Source: Thauera phenolivorans
GTDB taxonomy: Bacteria; Pseudomonadota; Gammaproteobacteria; Burkholderiales; Rhodocyclaceae
NCBI RefSeq assembly: GCF_001696715.1
Contig: NZ_MBFM01000004.1
Span: forward strand, 353,046 to 385,211
Direction of reading: 5' to 3'
Length of the DNA: 32,166 bases
In this document: positions 1 through 8,410 of the stretch, in pieces
How the letters are laid out: each line of letters opens with the position of its first letter
How positions within the stretch are numbered: the stretch's first letter is position 1
The notes under the pieces: model-generated
The model's input: the letters and a program-made list of their open reading frames with translations, nothing else
Told to the model about the DNA's origin: nothing
The model's database searches: none
Made by a program: the position numbers and the translations under genes

Positions 1-285
1 CACGGTGCGCTGCAGCGGGCGGAATCGCCAGGGCAGGTCGTGGAGGTTGGCATCGAACTGGATGGTGACGCTGCGGCTCGGGTCGACCTGGGTGTTGGCC
101 GCCGCGCGCGCGCCCCGTTCCGCCTCCGGACGCAGGAAGTTGTTGATGCCGGTCGCTTCGCAGATCTGCTCGTAGAAGGGCACGAGCAGGAAGCCGAAAC
201 CGAACATCATCGCCGCGGACAGGCCGAGGCGAACGAGCAGTCGCCGGTTCTCGCCGGTGCGGAAATCGCTGCGCCGCGCGCTCAT
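1..285 (-). CDS. ctaG: Cytochrome c oxidase assembly protein CtaG/Cox11 (N-terminal part, cut by window edge)
   Basis: Only the first 95 residues are inside the window. Cox11/CtaG is a membrane-anchored copper chaperone that delivers CuB to subunit I of the oxidase. A basic N-terminus (MSARRSDFRTGENRRLL) is followed by one membrane helix (about residues 17-37) and then VPFYEQICEATG, the family's post-helix motif with its conserved Cys. The start of the periplasmic beta domain follows (VDPSRSVTIQFDANLHDLPW). The copper-binding CxC motif would lie outside the window. Its ATG overlaps the stop of the upstream 39-aa gene (ATGA), so translation is probably coupled. Third gene after coxA in the cox operon. 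Confidence 0.9.
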   Translation of the reverse strand, partial: MSARRSDFRTGENRRLLVRLGLSAAMMFGFGFLLVPFYEQICEATGINNFLRPEAERGARAAANTQVDPSRSVTIQFDANLHDLPWRFRPLQRTV

Positions 286-401
286 CGGCCGAACACCTTG
301 TACTTGACGATGACGAAGAGGAAGAAGCCGAGGGCCACCGCGCCGAGCAGCAGCCCGGTGCGGATGTTGGCGGCACGGCGGCGGTCGGGTTTCACGCTCA
401 C
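282..401 (-). CDS. Cytochrome oxidase small assembly protein, 39 aa
   Basis: A 39-codon gene between coxA and ctaG. The product begins MSVKPDRRRAANIRTG, has one hydrophobic helix (about residues 16-33, LLLGAVALGFFLFVIVK) and ends YKVFGR. The GTG start overlaps the coxA stop (GTGA) and its stop overlaps the ctaG start (ATGA), so it is locked into the operon by two four-base overlaps. Short single-helix proteins are commonly found at this position in betaproteobacterial cox operons and are annotated as oxidase small assembly proteins. The exact role is not established. Assignment rests on position, length and topology. Confidence 0.8.
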   Translation of the reverse strand: MSVKPDRRRAANIRTGLLLGAVALGFFLFVIVKYKVFGR

Positions 402-1984
402 CTCACCACCGGGGCGACCTCAAAGGTGTGGTGCGGCGCCGGCGAGGGCACGGTCCACTCGAGTCCCTCGGCGCCCTCCCAGGCACGGGCCTCGGCCTTC
501 CTGCCGCCACGCACGCACTTGACCAAGACGACGAGGAAGATCAGCTGCGACAGGCCGAAGCCGAAGGCGCCGACGCTGGCCATGGCGTTGAAGTCGGCGA
601 ACTGCAGCGCGTAGTCGGGAATGCGGCGCGGCATCCCGGCCAGGCCAAGGAAGTGCATCGGGAAGAAGGTGATGTTGAAGAACACCATCGAGCACCAGAA
701 ATGCAGCTTGCCGAGGAATTCGCTGGGCATGTGCCCGGTCCATTTCGGGAGCCAGAAGTAGGCCCCGGCGAAGAGCGCGAACAGCGAGCCGGCGACCAGC
801 ACGTAGTGGAAGTGCGCGACCACGTAATAGGTGTCCTGCACCTGGATGTCGATCGGCGCGATCGCGCAGATCAGCCCGGTAAAGCCGCCGATGGTGAACA
901 CGAAGAGGAAGCCGGTGGCCCACAGCATCGGCGACTCGAACGTGAGCGCGCCGCGCCACATCGTCGCCACCCAGTTGAACACCTTCACCCCGGTGGGCAC
1001 GGCGATCAGCATCGTCGCGTACATGAAGAACAGCTGGCCAGCCGCCGGCATGCCGGTGGCGAACATGTGGTGCGCCCACACCGCGAAGGAGAGGATCGCG
1101 ATAGACGCGGTGGCATAGACCATCGACGCGTAACCGAACAGCGGCTTGCGCGCGAAGGTGGGGATGATCTGGCTGACGATGCCGAAGGCCGGGAGGATCA
1201 TGATGTAGACCTCCGGGTGACCGAAGAACCAGAAGATGTGCTGGTACATCACCGGGTCGCCGCCGCCGGCGGCGTTGAAGAAGCTGGTGCCGAAGTGGCG
1301 GTCGGTGAGGATCATGGTCACCGCGCCGGCGAGCACCGGCATCACCGCGATCAGCAGGTAGGCGGTGATGAGCCAGGTCCAGCAGAACAGCGGCATCTTC
1401 ATCATGGTCATGCCGGGCGCGCGCATGTTGAGCACGGTGACGACGATGTTGATCGCGCCCATGATCGAGCTGATGCCCATGATGTGGATGGCGAAGATGG
1501 CGAGGTCCATGCCCATGCCCATCTGCACCGACAGCGGCGCGTACAGCGTCCACCCGGCGGCGGTGGCGCCGCCCGGCACGAAGAAGGAGCCGAGGAGCAG
1601 GATCGCCGCCGGCGGCAGCAGCCAGAAGCTCCAGTTGTTCATGCGCGCGAAGGCCATGTCGCTGGCGCCGATCATCAGCGGGATCATCCAGTTCGCGAAG
1701 CCGACGAAGGCCGGCATGATCGCGCCGAACACCATCACCAAGCCGTGCATCGTGGTGAGCTGGTTGAAGAACTCGGGCTCGACCACCTGCAGGCCGGGCT
1801 GGAACAGCTCGGCACGGATCGTCAGCGCCATCACGCCCCCGGACAGGAACATGATGAAGCTGAAGATCATGTACATCGTGCCGATGTCCTTGTGGTTGGT
1901 CGTGGTGAGCCAACGCATCAGGCCGGTGGGGCCGTGGTGGGCGGCGTGTCCGGCGTGGATCGGATCATGGGTCAGGGTGGCCAT
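398..1984 (-). CDS. coxA: Cytochrome c oxidase subunit I (aa3 type, A-family)
   Basis: Catalytic subunit of the proton-pumping terminal oxidase in the inner membrane; it reduces O2 to water at the heme a3-CuB site. 528 residues, full length. Ligands are visible: H80 (TTMHGLV, heme a), H256 with cross-linked Y260 and gating E258 (GHPEVY), H305-H306 (AHHMF, CuB), H391 and H393 (VAHFHYV, hemes a3 and a). K334 in PTGVKVFNW fits the K-channel lysine. E258 in the GHPEVY motif places it in the A1 subfamily. A strong ribosome site (AGGAGG) lies 8 nt before the ATG. It follows coxB by 66 bp and overlaps the 39-aa gene downstream. Confidence 0.98.
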   Translation of the reverse strand: MATLTHDPIHAGHAAHHGPTGLMRWLTTTNHKDIGTMYMIFSFIMFLSGGVMALTIRAELFQPGLQVVEPEFFNQLTTMHGLVMVFGAIMPAFVGFANWMIPLMIGASDMAFARMNNWSFWLLPPAAILLLGSFFVPGGATAAGWTLYAPLSVQMGMGMDLAIFAIHIMGISSIMGAINIVVTVLNMRAPGMTMMKMPLFCWTWLITAYLLIAVMPVLAGAVTMILTDRHFGTSFFNAAGGGDPVMYQHIFWFFGHPEVYIMILPAFGIVSQIIPTFARKPLFGYASMVYATASIAILSFAVWAHHMFATGMPAAGQLFFMYATMLIAVPTGVKVFNWVATMWRGALTFESPMLWATGFLFVFTIGGFTGLICAIAPIDIQVQDTYYVVAHFHYVLVAGSLFALFAGAYFWLPKWTGHMPSEFLGKLHFWCSMVFFNITFFPMHFLGLAGMPRRIPDYALQFADFNAMASVGAFGFGLSQLIFLVVLVKCVRGGRKAEARAWEGAEGLEWTVPSPAPHHTFEVAPVVR

Positions 1985-2050
1985 GCGGGGCGCCTCCTGT
2001 CGGCGTGCGGGTCGGGGTGGGGTTCGGGGCGGGAAGACCGGCGCTGGGCG

Positions 2051-2872
2051 TCAGCCCGGATCGGCCGGCGCCTGGGCGACGGCCATCTTCGACTTCTGCT
2101 CGGCGACCCAGGCGGCGTAGCGCGCCTCGGACACCACGTGCACCTCGATCGGCATGAAACCATGGTCGCGGCCGCACAGCTCGGCGCAATTACCGCGATA
2201 GACCCCCTCCTTCTCGGCGAGGAACCAGGCGTCGCGGATGAAGCCGGGAATCGCGTCCTGCTTGACGCCGAAGGCAGGCACCCACCAGGAGTGGATGACG
2301 TCGTTGGCGGTGAGCACGACGCGGATCTTCTTGCCCACCGGCACCACCACCGGGTTGTCCACCTCGAGCAGGTAGGCATCGCCCTTGGGCGCGGCGCCCT
2401 CGATCTGCTCGCGCGGGGTCGACAGCGCGGACAGGAAGCGGATCCCCTCGCCCTCGCCCTGCAGGTAGTCGTAGCCCCACTTCCACTGATAGCCGGTAGC
2501 CTTGATCGTGATGTCGGGGTTGGAGGTGTCCTTCATCGCGATCACGGTCTTGGTCGCCGGCCAGGCCATCCCGAGCAGGATCAGGATGGGGATGACCGTC
2601 CACGCGATCTCGACCCCGGTGTGCTCGTGGAAGTTGGCCGCGACCGCGCCACGCGACTTGCGGTGACGGATCACCGACCAGAACATGACGCCGAACACGC
2701 CGATGAAGATCACCAGGCAGATGATCAGCATGAAGGTGTGCATGTCGTCGATCTGCGCCGCGATCGTGGTGACCGGCGCCTGCAGGTTGTAGCGCGCGTG
2801 CGGCTCCTGTGCGAGCGTCGGCGCCGCGGCGAGAAAGAGGGAAAGGCCTGCGATGTGGCCGGTACGTCCCAT
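2051..2872 (-). CDS. coxB: Cytochrome c oxidase subunit II
   Basis: Carries the CuA centre that takes electrons from cytochrome c and passes them to subunit I. 273 residues: an export signal to about residue 21 (cut near TLAQ-EP), two membrane helices (about 45-68 and 86-105), then a periplasmic cupredoxin domain. The aromatic patch GYQWKWGYDY (127-136) is the electron entry region. CuA ligands H194, C229, E231, C233, H237 and M240 are all present. There is no C-terminal heme c (CxxCH) domain, so this is the simple aa3 form, not caa3. The start is supported by GGGGAGA 4 nt upstream. First gene of the cox operon, with an FNR-type palindrome about 86 bp before the ATG. Confidence 0.97.
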   Translation of the reverse strand: MGRTGHIAGLSLFLAAAPTLAQEPHARYNLQAPVTTIAAQIDDMHTFMLIICLVIFIGVFGVMFWSVIRHRKSRGAVAANFHEHTGVEIAWTVIPILILLGMAWPATKTVIAMKDTSNPDITIKATGYQWKWGYDYLQGEGEGIRFLSALSTPREQIEGAAPKGDAYLLEVDNPVVVPVGKKIRVVLTANDVIHSWWVPAFGVKQDAIPGFIRDAWFLAEKEGVYRGNCAELCGRDHGFMPIEVHVVSEARYAAWVAEQKSKMAVAQAPADPG

Positions 2873-2951
2873 GTTGTCTCCCCGGATTTATCGTTATCGG
2901 CAGATGCAGCTGATGTTGCCATAGCGAATTTGGCACTCGCAACACGCATAT

Positions 2952-2965
2952 TTGATGAAAATCAA
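2952..2965. promoter_or_regulatory. Perfect FNR/Anr-type box between coxB and the phosphate transporter gene
   Basis: TTGATGAAAATCAA is an exact match to the FNR/Anr consensus TTGAT-N4-ATCAA in a locally AT-rich stretch (about 2940-2985) of a GC-rich genome. Its centre is 86 bp upstream of the coxB ATG and about 160 bp upstream of the divergent transporter. If it acted as a class II activator site (centre near -41.5), coxB transcription would start near 2917 with a leader of about 45 nt. No good -10 is visible there, so repression of coxBA by overlap with the promoter is equally possible. Confidence 0.75.
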
Positions 2966-3104
2966 TATATTGCATTGCAATAAGTGCTAGATGACCCACA
3001 CGCTGCGGCATTGGGTCGCAGCTTCGGGGTTTTCCCACGGGTTTTTTTGCTGCAGCGCGACAGGAACCTGCGCCTGGAGCCGCTTCCGCGCCCGGCTCAT
3101 TCGG

Positions 3105-3110
3105 TATTAC
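3105..3110 (+). promoter_or_regulatory. -10-like hexamer immediately before the transporter start
   Basis: TATTAC ends 7 nt before the ATG at 3118, and no Shine-Dalgarno sequence is visible. A transcript starting at the usual distance would begin at or next to the start codon, giving a leaderless mRNA. No clear -35 is seen. Candidate only. Confidence 0.35.
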
Positions 3111-3117
3111 GCTATCG

Positions 3118-4836
3118 ATGCCTGCCGCGCTCGCCCCGGAGTCCGCCCTGGAAACCCAAGTCCTGTCCACCTTCGACGTCGTCGCCGGCCTGCTCGGCGG
3201 CATCGGTCTGTTCCTGATCGGCATGCACATGCTGACCGAGGGGCTCAAGCTGGCCGCGGGCCGCGCCCTCGAGGGGCTCCTCGAGCGCGGCACCGCGACC
3301 CGTCCGCGCGGGCTCGCAGCGGGCGTACTGATGACCGGCCTGGTGCAGTCCTCGACCGCGGTGACGGTGGCGAGCATCGGCTTCGTCAACACCGGCCTGC
3401 TCTCGCTGCAGAACGCGCTGTGGGTGGTGTTCGGCTCCAACCTCGGCACCACGATGAACGCCTGGCTGGTGGCGGCGCTCGGCTTCGGCTTCAGGATCGA
3501 CGCCTTCGCCCTGCCCTTCGTCGGCGTCGGCGCCACCCTGATGCTCGCCGGGCGGACGCTCCGCGCGCGCGCGCTGGGACAGGCGCTGGCCGGCTTCGGC
3601 CTGCTCTTCCTCGGCATCGATGCGCTGAAGGACACCTTCGCCGGTTTCGGCAGCGCGATCGACTTCCACGACTTCCTCGCCCCGGGCATCGCCGGCTGGC
3701 TCACCCTGGTGGCGATCGGCACCCTGATGACGGTGCTGATGCAGGCCTCGGGCGCGGTGATCGCGATCGTGATTACCGCCGCCCAGGGCGGGCTGATCTC
3801 GGTGGAAGCGGCCTGCGCGATCGTCATCGGCACCAACATCGGCACCACCTCCACCGCGATCCTGTCGGCGATCGGCGCCACCTCGAGTGCGCGCCGCCTG
3901 GCCGCCGCCCACGTCATCTTCAACTTGGTCACCGGCGCGGTCGCGCTGGCGATCCTGCCCCTGCTGATCGGCCTCCTCGATCTGCTGCGCAACTGGCTGG
4001 AAACGCCCGCAACGCCGGCGGTGATGGTGGCGATGTTCCACACCGTGTTCAACCTGCTCGGCGTGCTGCTGATGGTGCCGCTCGCCACCCCGATGCTGAA
4101 GGTGCTGAGCGGCCGCTTCCGAGGCCGCGAGGAGGCGCTCGCCCACCCACGCCACCTCGACGACAATTCGCTGGCGATCCCCGACCTCGCGCTCCACGCG
4201 CTGCGCATGGAGCTCGGCCGCACCCAGGGCTTCGCCACCACCGCGCTCGACGCCTCCGCGCGCCGGCCGCAGGATGAGGCGACGATCGAGCGCGAAACCT
4301 CGGCGCTCGAGACGCTCGCCCCCGCGATCGCCGACTACACCCGCCGGCTAAGCGGCGCCAGTCTGCCGCCGACCCTGGTCGAGGCGCTGGCACGCTGCCT
4401 GCGCGCGCTGCAGTATCAGGAAAACGCGGCGGCCGCCCTGCGCGAGGCACGCACCCTGGGCGCCGCGCTCGGCAGGGCGGAGAGCCCCGAACTGGCGAGC
4501 GCAGCGAGCGCCTTCGTCGAAGCGACCGCCGCGCTCGCCCGCGCCGCCGACGCCAGCCGCGAAGACTTCAACACCGGCGCGGTCGAGCTCAGGCTGCAGG
4601 AGGCGGAGGCGCGCTATCAGGCCCTCAAGGAGGCACTCTTGCTGAGCGGCGCCCACGCCCGCCTCGACATCCGCAGCATGCAGGACTGGCTGCGCCTGGC
4701 GAGCCTGCAGCGGCGCGCCGCCGAGCAGGTGGCGAAAGCCGCGCGCATGATCGCGGTGCTCGAAGGCGTGGCCCCTGCGCAAGCAGCGCGCCTGGACGGA
4801 GACCACGGCGACGCGATCGCCAACCACGGCGGCTGA
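3118..4836 (+). CDS. Na+/phosphate cotransporter family protein with C-terminal PhoU-like domain
   Basis: 572 residues. The N-terminal ~330 residues are membrane helices with two inverted Na/Pi-cotransporter repeats: the first has QSSTAVTVAS (77-86) then GSNLGTT, the second MQASGAVIAIVITAAQGG (about 208-225) then GTNIGTTSTA. The second repeat has QAS where the family usually has QSS, a mild deviation. From about 350 the protein is soluble and helical (four-helix PhoU-like), as in bacterial NptA/YjbB-type proteins. Expected role is Na+-coupled phosphate movement across the inner membrane; direction cannot be read from sequence (YjbB is an exporter). The ATG at 3118 is chosen because the next in-frame Met would remove the first helix. 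Divergent from coxB; recQ follows 94 bp downstream. Confidence 0.9.
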   Translation: MPAALAPESALETQVLSTFDVVAGLLGGIGLFLIGMHMLTEGLKLAAGRALEGLLERGTATRPRGLAAGVLMTGLVQSSTAVTVASIGFVNTGLLSLQNALWVVFGSNLGTTMNAWLVAALGFGFRIDAFALPFVGVGATLMLAGRTLRARALGQALAGFGLLFLGIDALKDTFAGFGSAIDFHDFLAPGIAGWLTLVAIGTLMTVLMQASGAVIAIVITAAQGGLISVEAACAIVIGTNIGTTSTAILSAIGATSSARRLAAAHVIFNLVTGAVALAILPLLIGLLDLLRNWLETPATPAVMVAMFHTVFNLLGVLLMVPLATPMLKVLSGRFRGREEALAHPRHLDDNSLAIPDLALHALRMELGRTQGFATTALDASARRPQDEATIERETSALETLAPAIADYTRRLSGASLPPTLVEALARCLRALQYQENAAAALREARTLGAALGRAESPELASAASAFVEATAALARAADASREDFNTGAVELRLQEAEARYQALKEALLLSGAHARLDIRSMQDWLRLASLQRRAAEQVAKAARMIAVLEGVAPAQAARLDGDHGDAIANHGG

Positions 4837-4916
4837 GTGGACGCATCGCCTCCCTGCCGCAGGGCGCCGCGCAGCGGAACGTCCACCGCCGCGCCGTAGC
4901 GAGGCCCCCGAGCCGG

Positions 4917-4922
4917 TACAAT
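4917..4922 (+). promoter_or_regulatory. -10 element of recQ (probable leaderless start)
   Basis: TACAAT ends 8 nt before the recQ ATG at 4931. No Shine-Dalgarno sequence separates them. A transcription start at the normal distance falls at 4929-4931, that is, at the start codon. No convincing -35 is visible upstream. Confidence 0.5.
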
Positions 4923-4930
4923 TGCGCGCC

Positions 4931-6778
4931 ATGAGTGCTCCGTCGCCGACTTCCGCCCCGCCCGCCGCCCGATCCGCCCTCCATGTTCTCGAACACGTCT
5001 TCGGCTACGCGGCCTTCCGCGGCGAGCAGCAGGCGATCGTCGAGCACGTGGCCGCCGGCGGCGATGCCCTGGTGCTGATGCCCACGGGCGGCGGCAAGTC
5101 GCTCTGCTACCAGATCCCGGCGCTGCTGCGGGAAGGCACGGCGATCGTGGTGTCGCCGCTGATCGCGCTGATGCACGACCAGGTCAGCGCGCTGGTCGAG
5201 GCCGGCGTGCGCGCCGCCTTCCTCAACTCCAGCCTCGACATGGATGCCGCGCGCGCGGTGGAGCGGGCGCTGCACGACGGCGCGCTCGATCTGCTCTATG
5301 TCGCCCCCGAGCGCCTGATGACGCCGCGCTTCCTCGATCAGCTCGACTACCTGCGCGACACCGGCCGGCTCACGCTGTTCGCGATCGACGAGGCGCACTG
5401 CGTGTCGCAGTGGGGGCACGACTTCCGCCCCGAGTACCTGCAGCTGTCGATCCTGCCCGAGCGTTATCCGGCGATCCCGCGCATCGCGCTCACCGCGACC
5501 GCCGACCGCCAGACCCGCGAGGAGATCGCCGATCGGCTGAACCTGCAGGACGCGCGCCGCTTCGTTTCCAGCTTCGACCGCCCCAACATCCGTTACACGA
5601 TCGTCGAGAAGGACGATCCGCGCCGCCAGCTGCTGCACTTCCTGCGCGAGGAATTCCCGTCCGACGCCGGCATCATCTACTGCCTTTCGCGGCGCAAGGT
5701 CGAGGAGACCGCGGCCTGGCTGCAGGAGCAGGGCCTCAACGCCCTGCCCTATCACGCCGGCCTGCCGCAGGAGGTGCGCGCCGAACACCAGACCCGCTTC
5801 CTGCGCGAGGACGGGCTGATCATGGTGGCGACGATCGCCTTCGGCATGGGTATCGACAAGCCCGACGTGCGCTTCGTCGCCCACCTCGACCTGCCGCGCT
5901 CGATCGAGGGCTACTACCAGGAGACCGGCCGCGCCGGCCGCGACGGCCTGCCCGCGCAGGCGTGGATGGCCTGGGGCGCGCAGGACGTGGTGCAGCAGCG
6001 GCGGATGATCGACGAATCCGAGGCGAGCGAGGAGTTCAAGCGCCTGGCGCGCAACCGGCTCGACGTGCTGGTCGGCCTGGTCGAAGCCACGACCTGCCGC
6101 CGCCAGCACCTGCTCGCCTACTTCGGCGAGGACTCCACCCCCTGCGGCAACTGCGACAACTGTCTCAACCCGCCACAGACCTGGGATGCCACCGAGGCCG
6201 CGCGCAAGGCGCTGTCCTGCGTGTATCGGACCGGTCAGCGCTACGGCGCCGGCCACCTGATCGACGTGCTGCGCGGCGAGCTCACCGACAAGGTGATCGA
6301 GCGCGGCCACCAGGACATCACCACCTTCGGCATCGGCAGCGAACTCGACGAGAAGCGCTGGCGCACGGTGTTCCGCCAGCTGGTGGCGCGCGAGCTGGTG
6401 GCGGTGGACCACGAGCGCTACAACGCGCTGCGCCTCACCGACGCCGCCCGCCCGCTGCTGCGCGGCGACGCGGAATTCCACCTGCGCCTCGAGCGCGAGC
6501 GCAGCAAGGGGCGCGCCCGGCGCAGGACTGCCGCCGCGCTCGACATCCCGGGCGGCATCCCCACCACGCTGTTCGATCGCCTGCGCGCGTGGCGGGTGGC
6601 GACCGCGAAGGAGCGCAACGTGCCCGCCTACGTGGTGTTCCAGGACGCCACGCTGCGCGAAATCGCGATCGCGCGACCGCAGTCGCTCGCCGAGCTGGGC
6701 GGCATCAGCGGCATCGGCGATCGCAAGCTCGAGGCCTACGGCGAGGCGATCCTGGAGATCGTCGCCTCGACGAGCTGA
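4931..6778 (+). CDS. recQ: ATP-dependent DNA helicase RecQ
   Basis: 3'-5' superfamily 2 helicase of recombinational repair and stalled-fork processing. 615 residues, normal for RecQ. Walker A MPTGGGKSLCYQ (K56), DEAH box at 153-156 followed by the RecQ aromatic-rich loop (CVSQWGHDFRPEY), and motif VI YYQETGRAGRDG. The zinc site comprises C near 389 and the CGNCDNC cluster (about 404-410). A winged-helix (RQC) domain follows, and an HRDC domain lies at about 530-610 (SLAELGGISGIGDRKLEAYGEAIL). The reading frame could extend to a TTG nine bases upstream (4922), but that codon overlaps the -10-like TACAAT, so the ATG at 4931 is preferred. It is convergent with the FKBP gene, 27 bp away. Confidence 0.97.
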   Translation: MSAPSPTSAPPAARSALHVLEHVFGYAAFRGEQQAIVEHVAAGGDALVLMPTGGGKSLCYQIPALLREGTAIVVSPLIALMHDQVSALVEAGVRAAFLNSSLDMDAARAVERALHDGALDLLYVAPERLMTPRFLDQLDYLRDTGRLTLFAIDEAHCVSQWGHDFRPEYLQLSILPERYPAIPRIALTATADRQTREEIADRLNLQDARRFVSSFDRPNIRYTIVEKDDPRRQLLHFLREEFPSDAGIIYCLSRRKVEETAAWLQEQGLNALPYHAGLPQEVRAEHQTRFLREDGLIMVATIAFGMGIDKPDVRFVAHLDLPRSIEGYYQETGRAGRDGLPAQAWMAWGAQDVVQQRRMIDESEASEEFKRLARNRLDVLVGLVEATTCRRQHLLAYFGEDSTPCGNCDNCLNPPQTWDATEAARKALSCVYRTGQRYGAGHLIDVLRGELTDKVIERGHQDITTFGIGSELDEKRWRTVFRQLVARELVAVDHERYNALRLTDAARPLLRGDAEFHLRLERERSKGRARRRTAAALDIPGGIPTTLFDRLRAWRVATAKERNVPAYVVFQDATLREIAIARPQSLAELGGISGIGDRKLEAYGEAILEIVASTS

Positions 6779-6805
6779 GCGAACCGCGTCGCCAGCGCCG
6801 AGAGG

Positions 6806-7150
6806 TCAGATCACCTTCAGCAGCTCGACCTCGAACACCAGGGTGGCGTTGGGCGGGATCACGCCGCCGGCGCCGCGCGCGCCGTAGCCGAGCTCGGGCG
6901 GAATCGTCAGCTTGCGCTTGCCGCCGACCTGCATGCCCTCGACCCCCTCGTCCCAGCCGCGGATCACGTGGCCGGCGCCGAGCGGGAAGTTGAAGGGGTC
7001 GTTGCGATCCTTGCTGGAGTCGAACTTGCGGCCGTCGGTGAGCCAGCCGGTGTAGTGCACCGACACCATCTTGCCCTTCACCGCGGTGTCGCCGGTACCG
7101 ACCTCGATGTCGTCGATGACGAGGCCGCTGGGGGTGGTAGTCTGGGTCAT
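6806..7150 (-). CDS. FKBP-type peptidyl-prolyl cis-trans isomerase, 114 aa
   Basis: A single FKBP domain with no signal peptide, so cytoplasmic; it catalyses cis-trans isomerisation of Xaa-Pro bonds. Family motifs: [53 protein letters not shown], and [14 protein letters not shown] at the C-terminus. The aromatic residues of the binding pocket are present (Y33, F43, D44, W66, Y89 by alignment-free reading). The ATG at 7150 is chosen over longer in-frame extensions because AGGAG sits about 8 nt upstream and the family starts with this short N-terminus ([18 protein letters not shown]). A TAGAAT -10 element lies 32 bp upstream, so it is probably a single-gene unit. Confidence 0.95.
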   Translation of the reverse strand: MTQTTTPSGLVIDDIEVGTGDTAVKGKMVSVHYTGWLTDGRKFDSSKDRNDPFNFPLGAGHVIRGWDEGVEGMQVGGKRKLTIPPELGYGARGAGGVIPPNATLVFEVELLKVI

Positions 7151-7181
7151 GCGATTGCTCCTGCGGGTTGGGAAAGGGCGG

Positions 7182-7187
7182 ATTCTA
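7182..7187 (-). promoter_or_regulatory. -10 element for the FKBP gene
   Basis: On the minus strand TAGAAT, in the context GGGTAGAATCCGC, lies 32 bp before the FKBP start. The same GGTAGAATCCGC string occurs before rpe (24953-24958), which supports both as real promoters of this genome. The -35 is poor. Confidence 0.5.
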
Positions 7188-7235
7188 CCCGCCCCGCCCG
7201 CGCGCCGTCCTTTCCTGGTGCCGCGCGGCTCGGCC

Positions 7236-8285
<1,050 letters not shown>

Positions 8286-8351
8286 GCTTGTCTCCTTCCT
8301 CATGGGATGGTGGGTGATGATTGCTGCATGAACTGCCGGGTAGGCAGGGGC

Positions 8352-8380
8352 GACCGGCGCCGCGGATGGCGGCGCCGGTC
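8352..8380 (-). repeat. Perfect 12-bp inverted repeat between the ferredoxin oxidoreductase and dehydrogenase genes
   Basis: Arms GACCGGCGCCGC and GCGGCGCCGGTC enclose a 5-nt loop (GGATG). On the minus-strand transcript the hairpin comes 30 nt after the oxidoreductase stop and 66 nt before the dehydrogenase start. No U-run follows in either direction, so it does not look like a standard intrinsic terminator. It may partially terminate, or protect the 3' end of the upstream message and set the expression ratio of the two genes. Confidence 0.6.
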
Positions 8381-8410
8381 GGATGGGATTGCCTGGCGCC
8401 GGCCGAGGGC

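Noticed and set aside
428-2983. 851-codon plus-strand open frame opposite coxA/coxB
   Set aside because: Antisense shadow of the oxidase genes: biased composition rich in His, Arg, Asp and Glu with no recognisable domain, while the minus strand encodes complete CoxA and CoxB with all metal ligands.
2993-3050. GACCCA/TGGGTC repeat and a T7 run in the coxB-transporter gap
   Set aside because: The arms are only 6 bp and the T-run is preceded by a 3-bp stem; there is no upstream gene on the plus strand for it to terminate.
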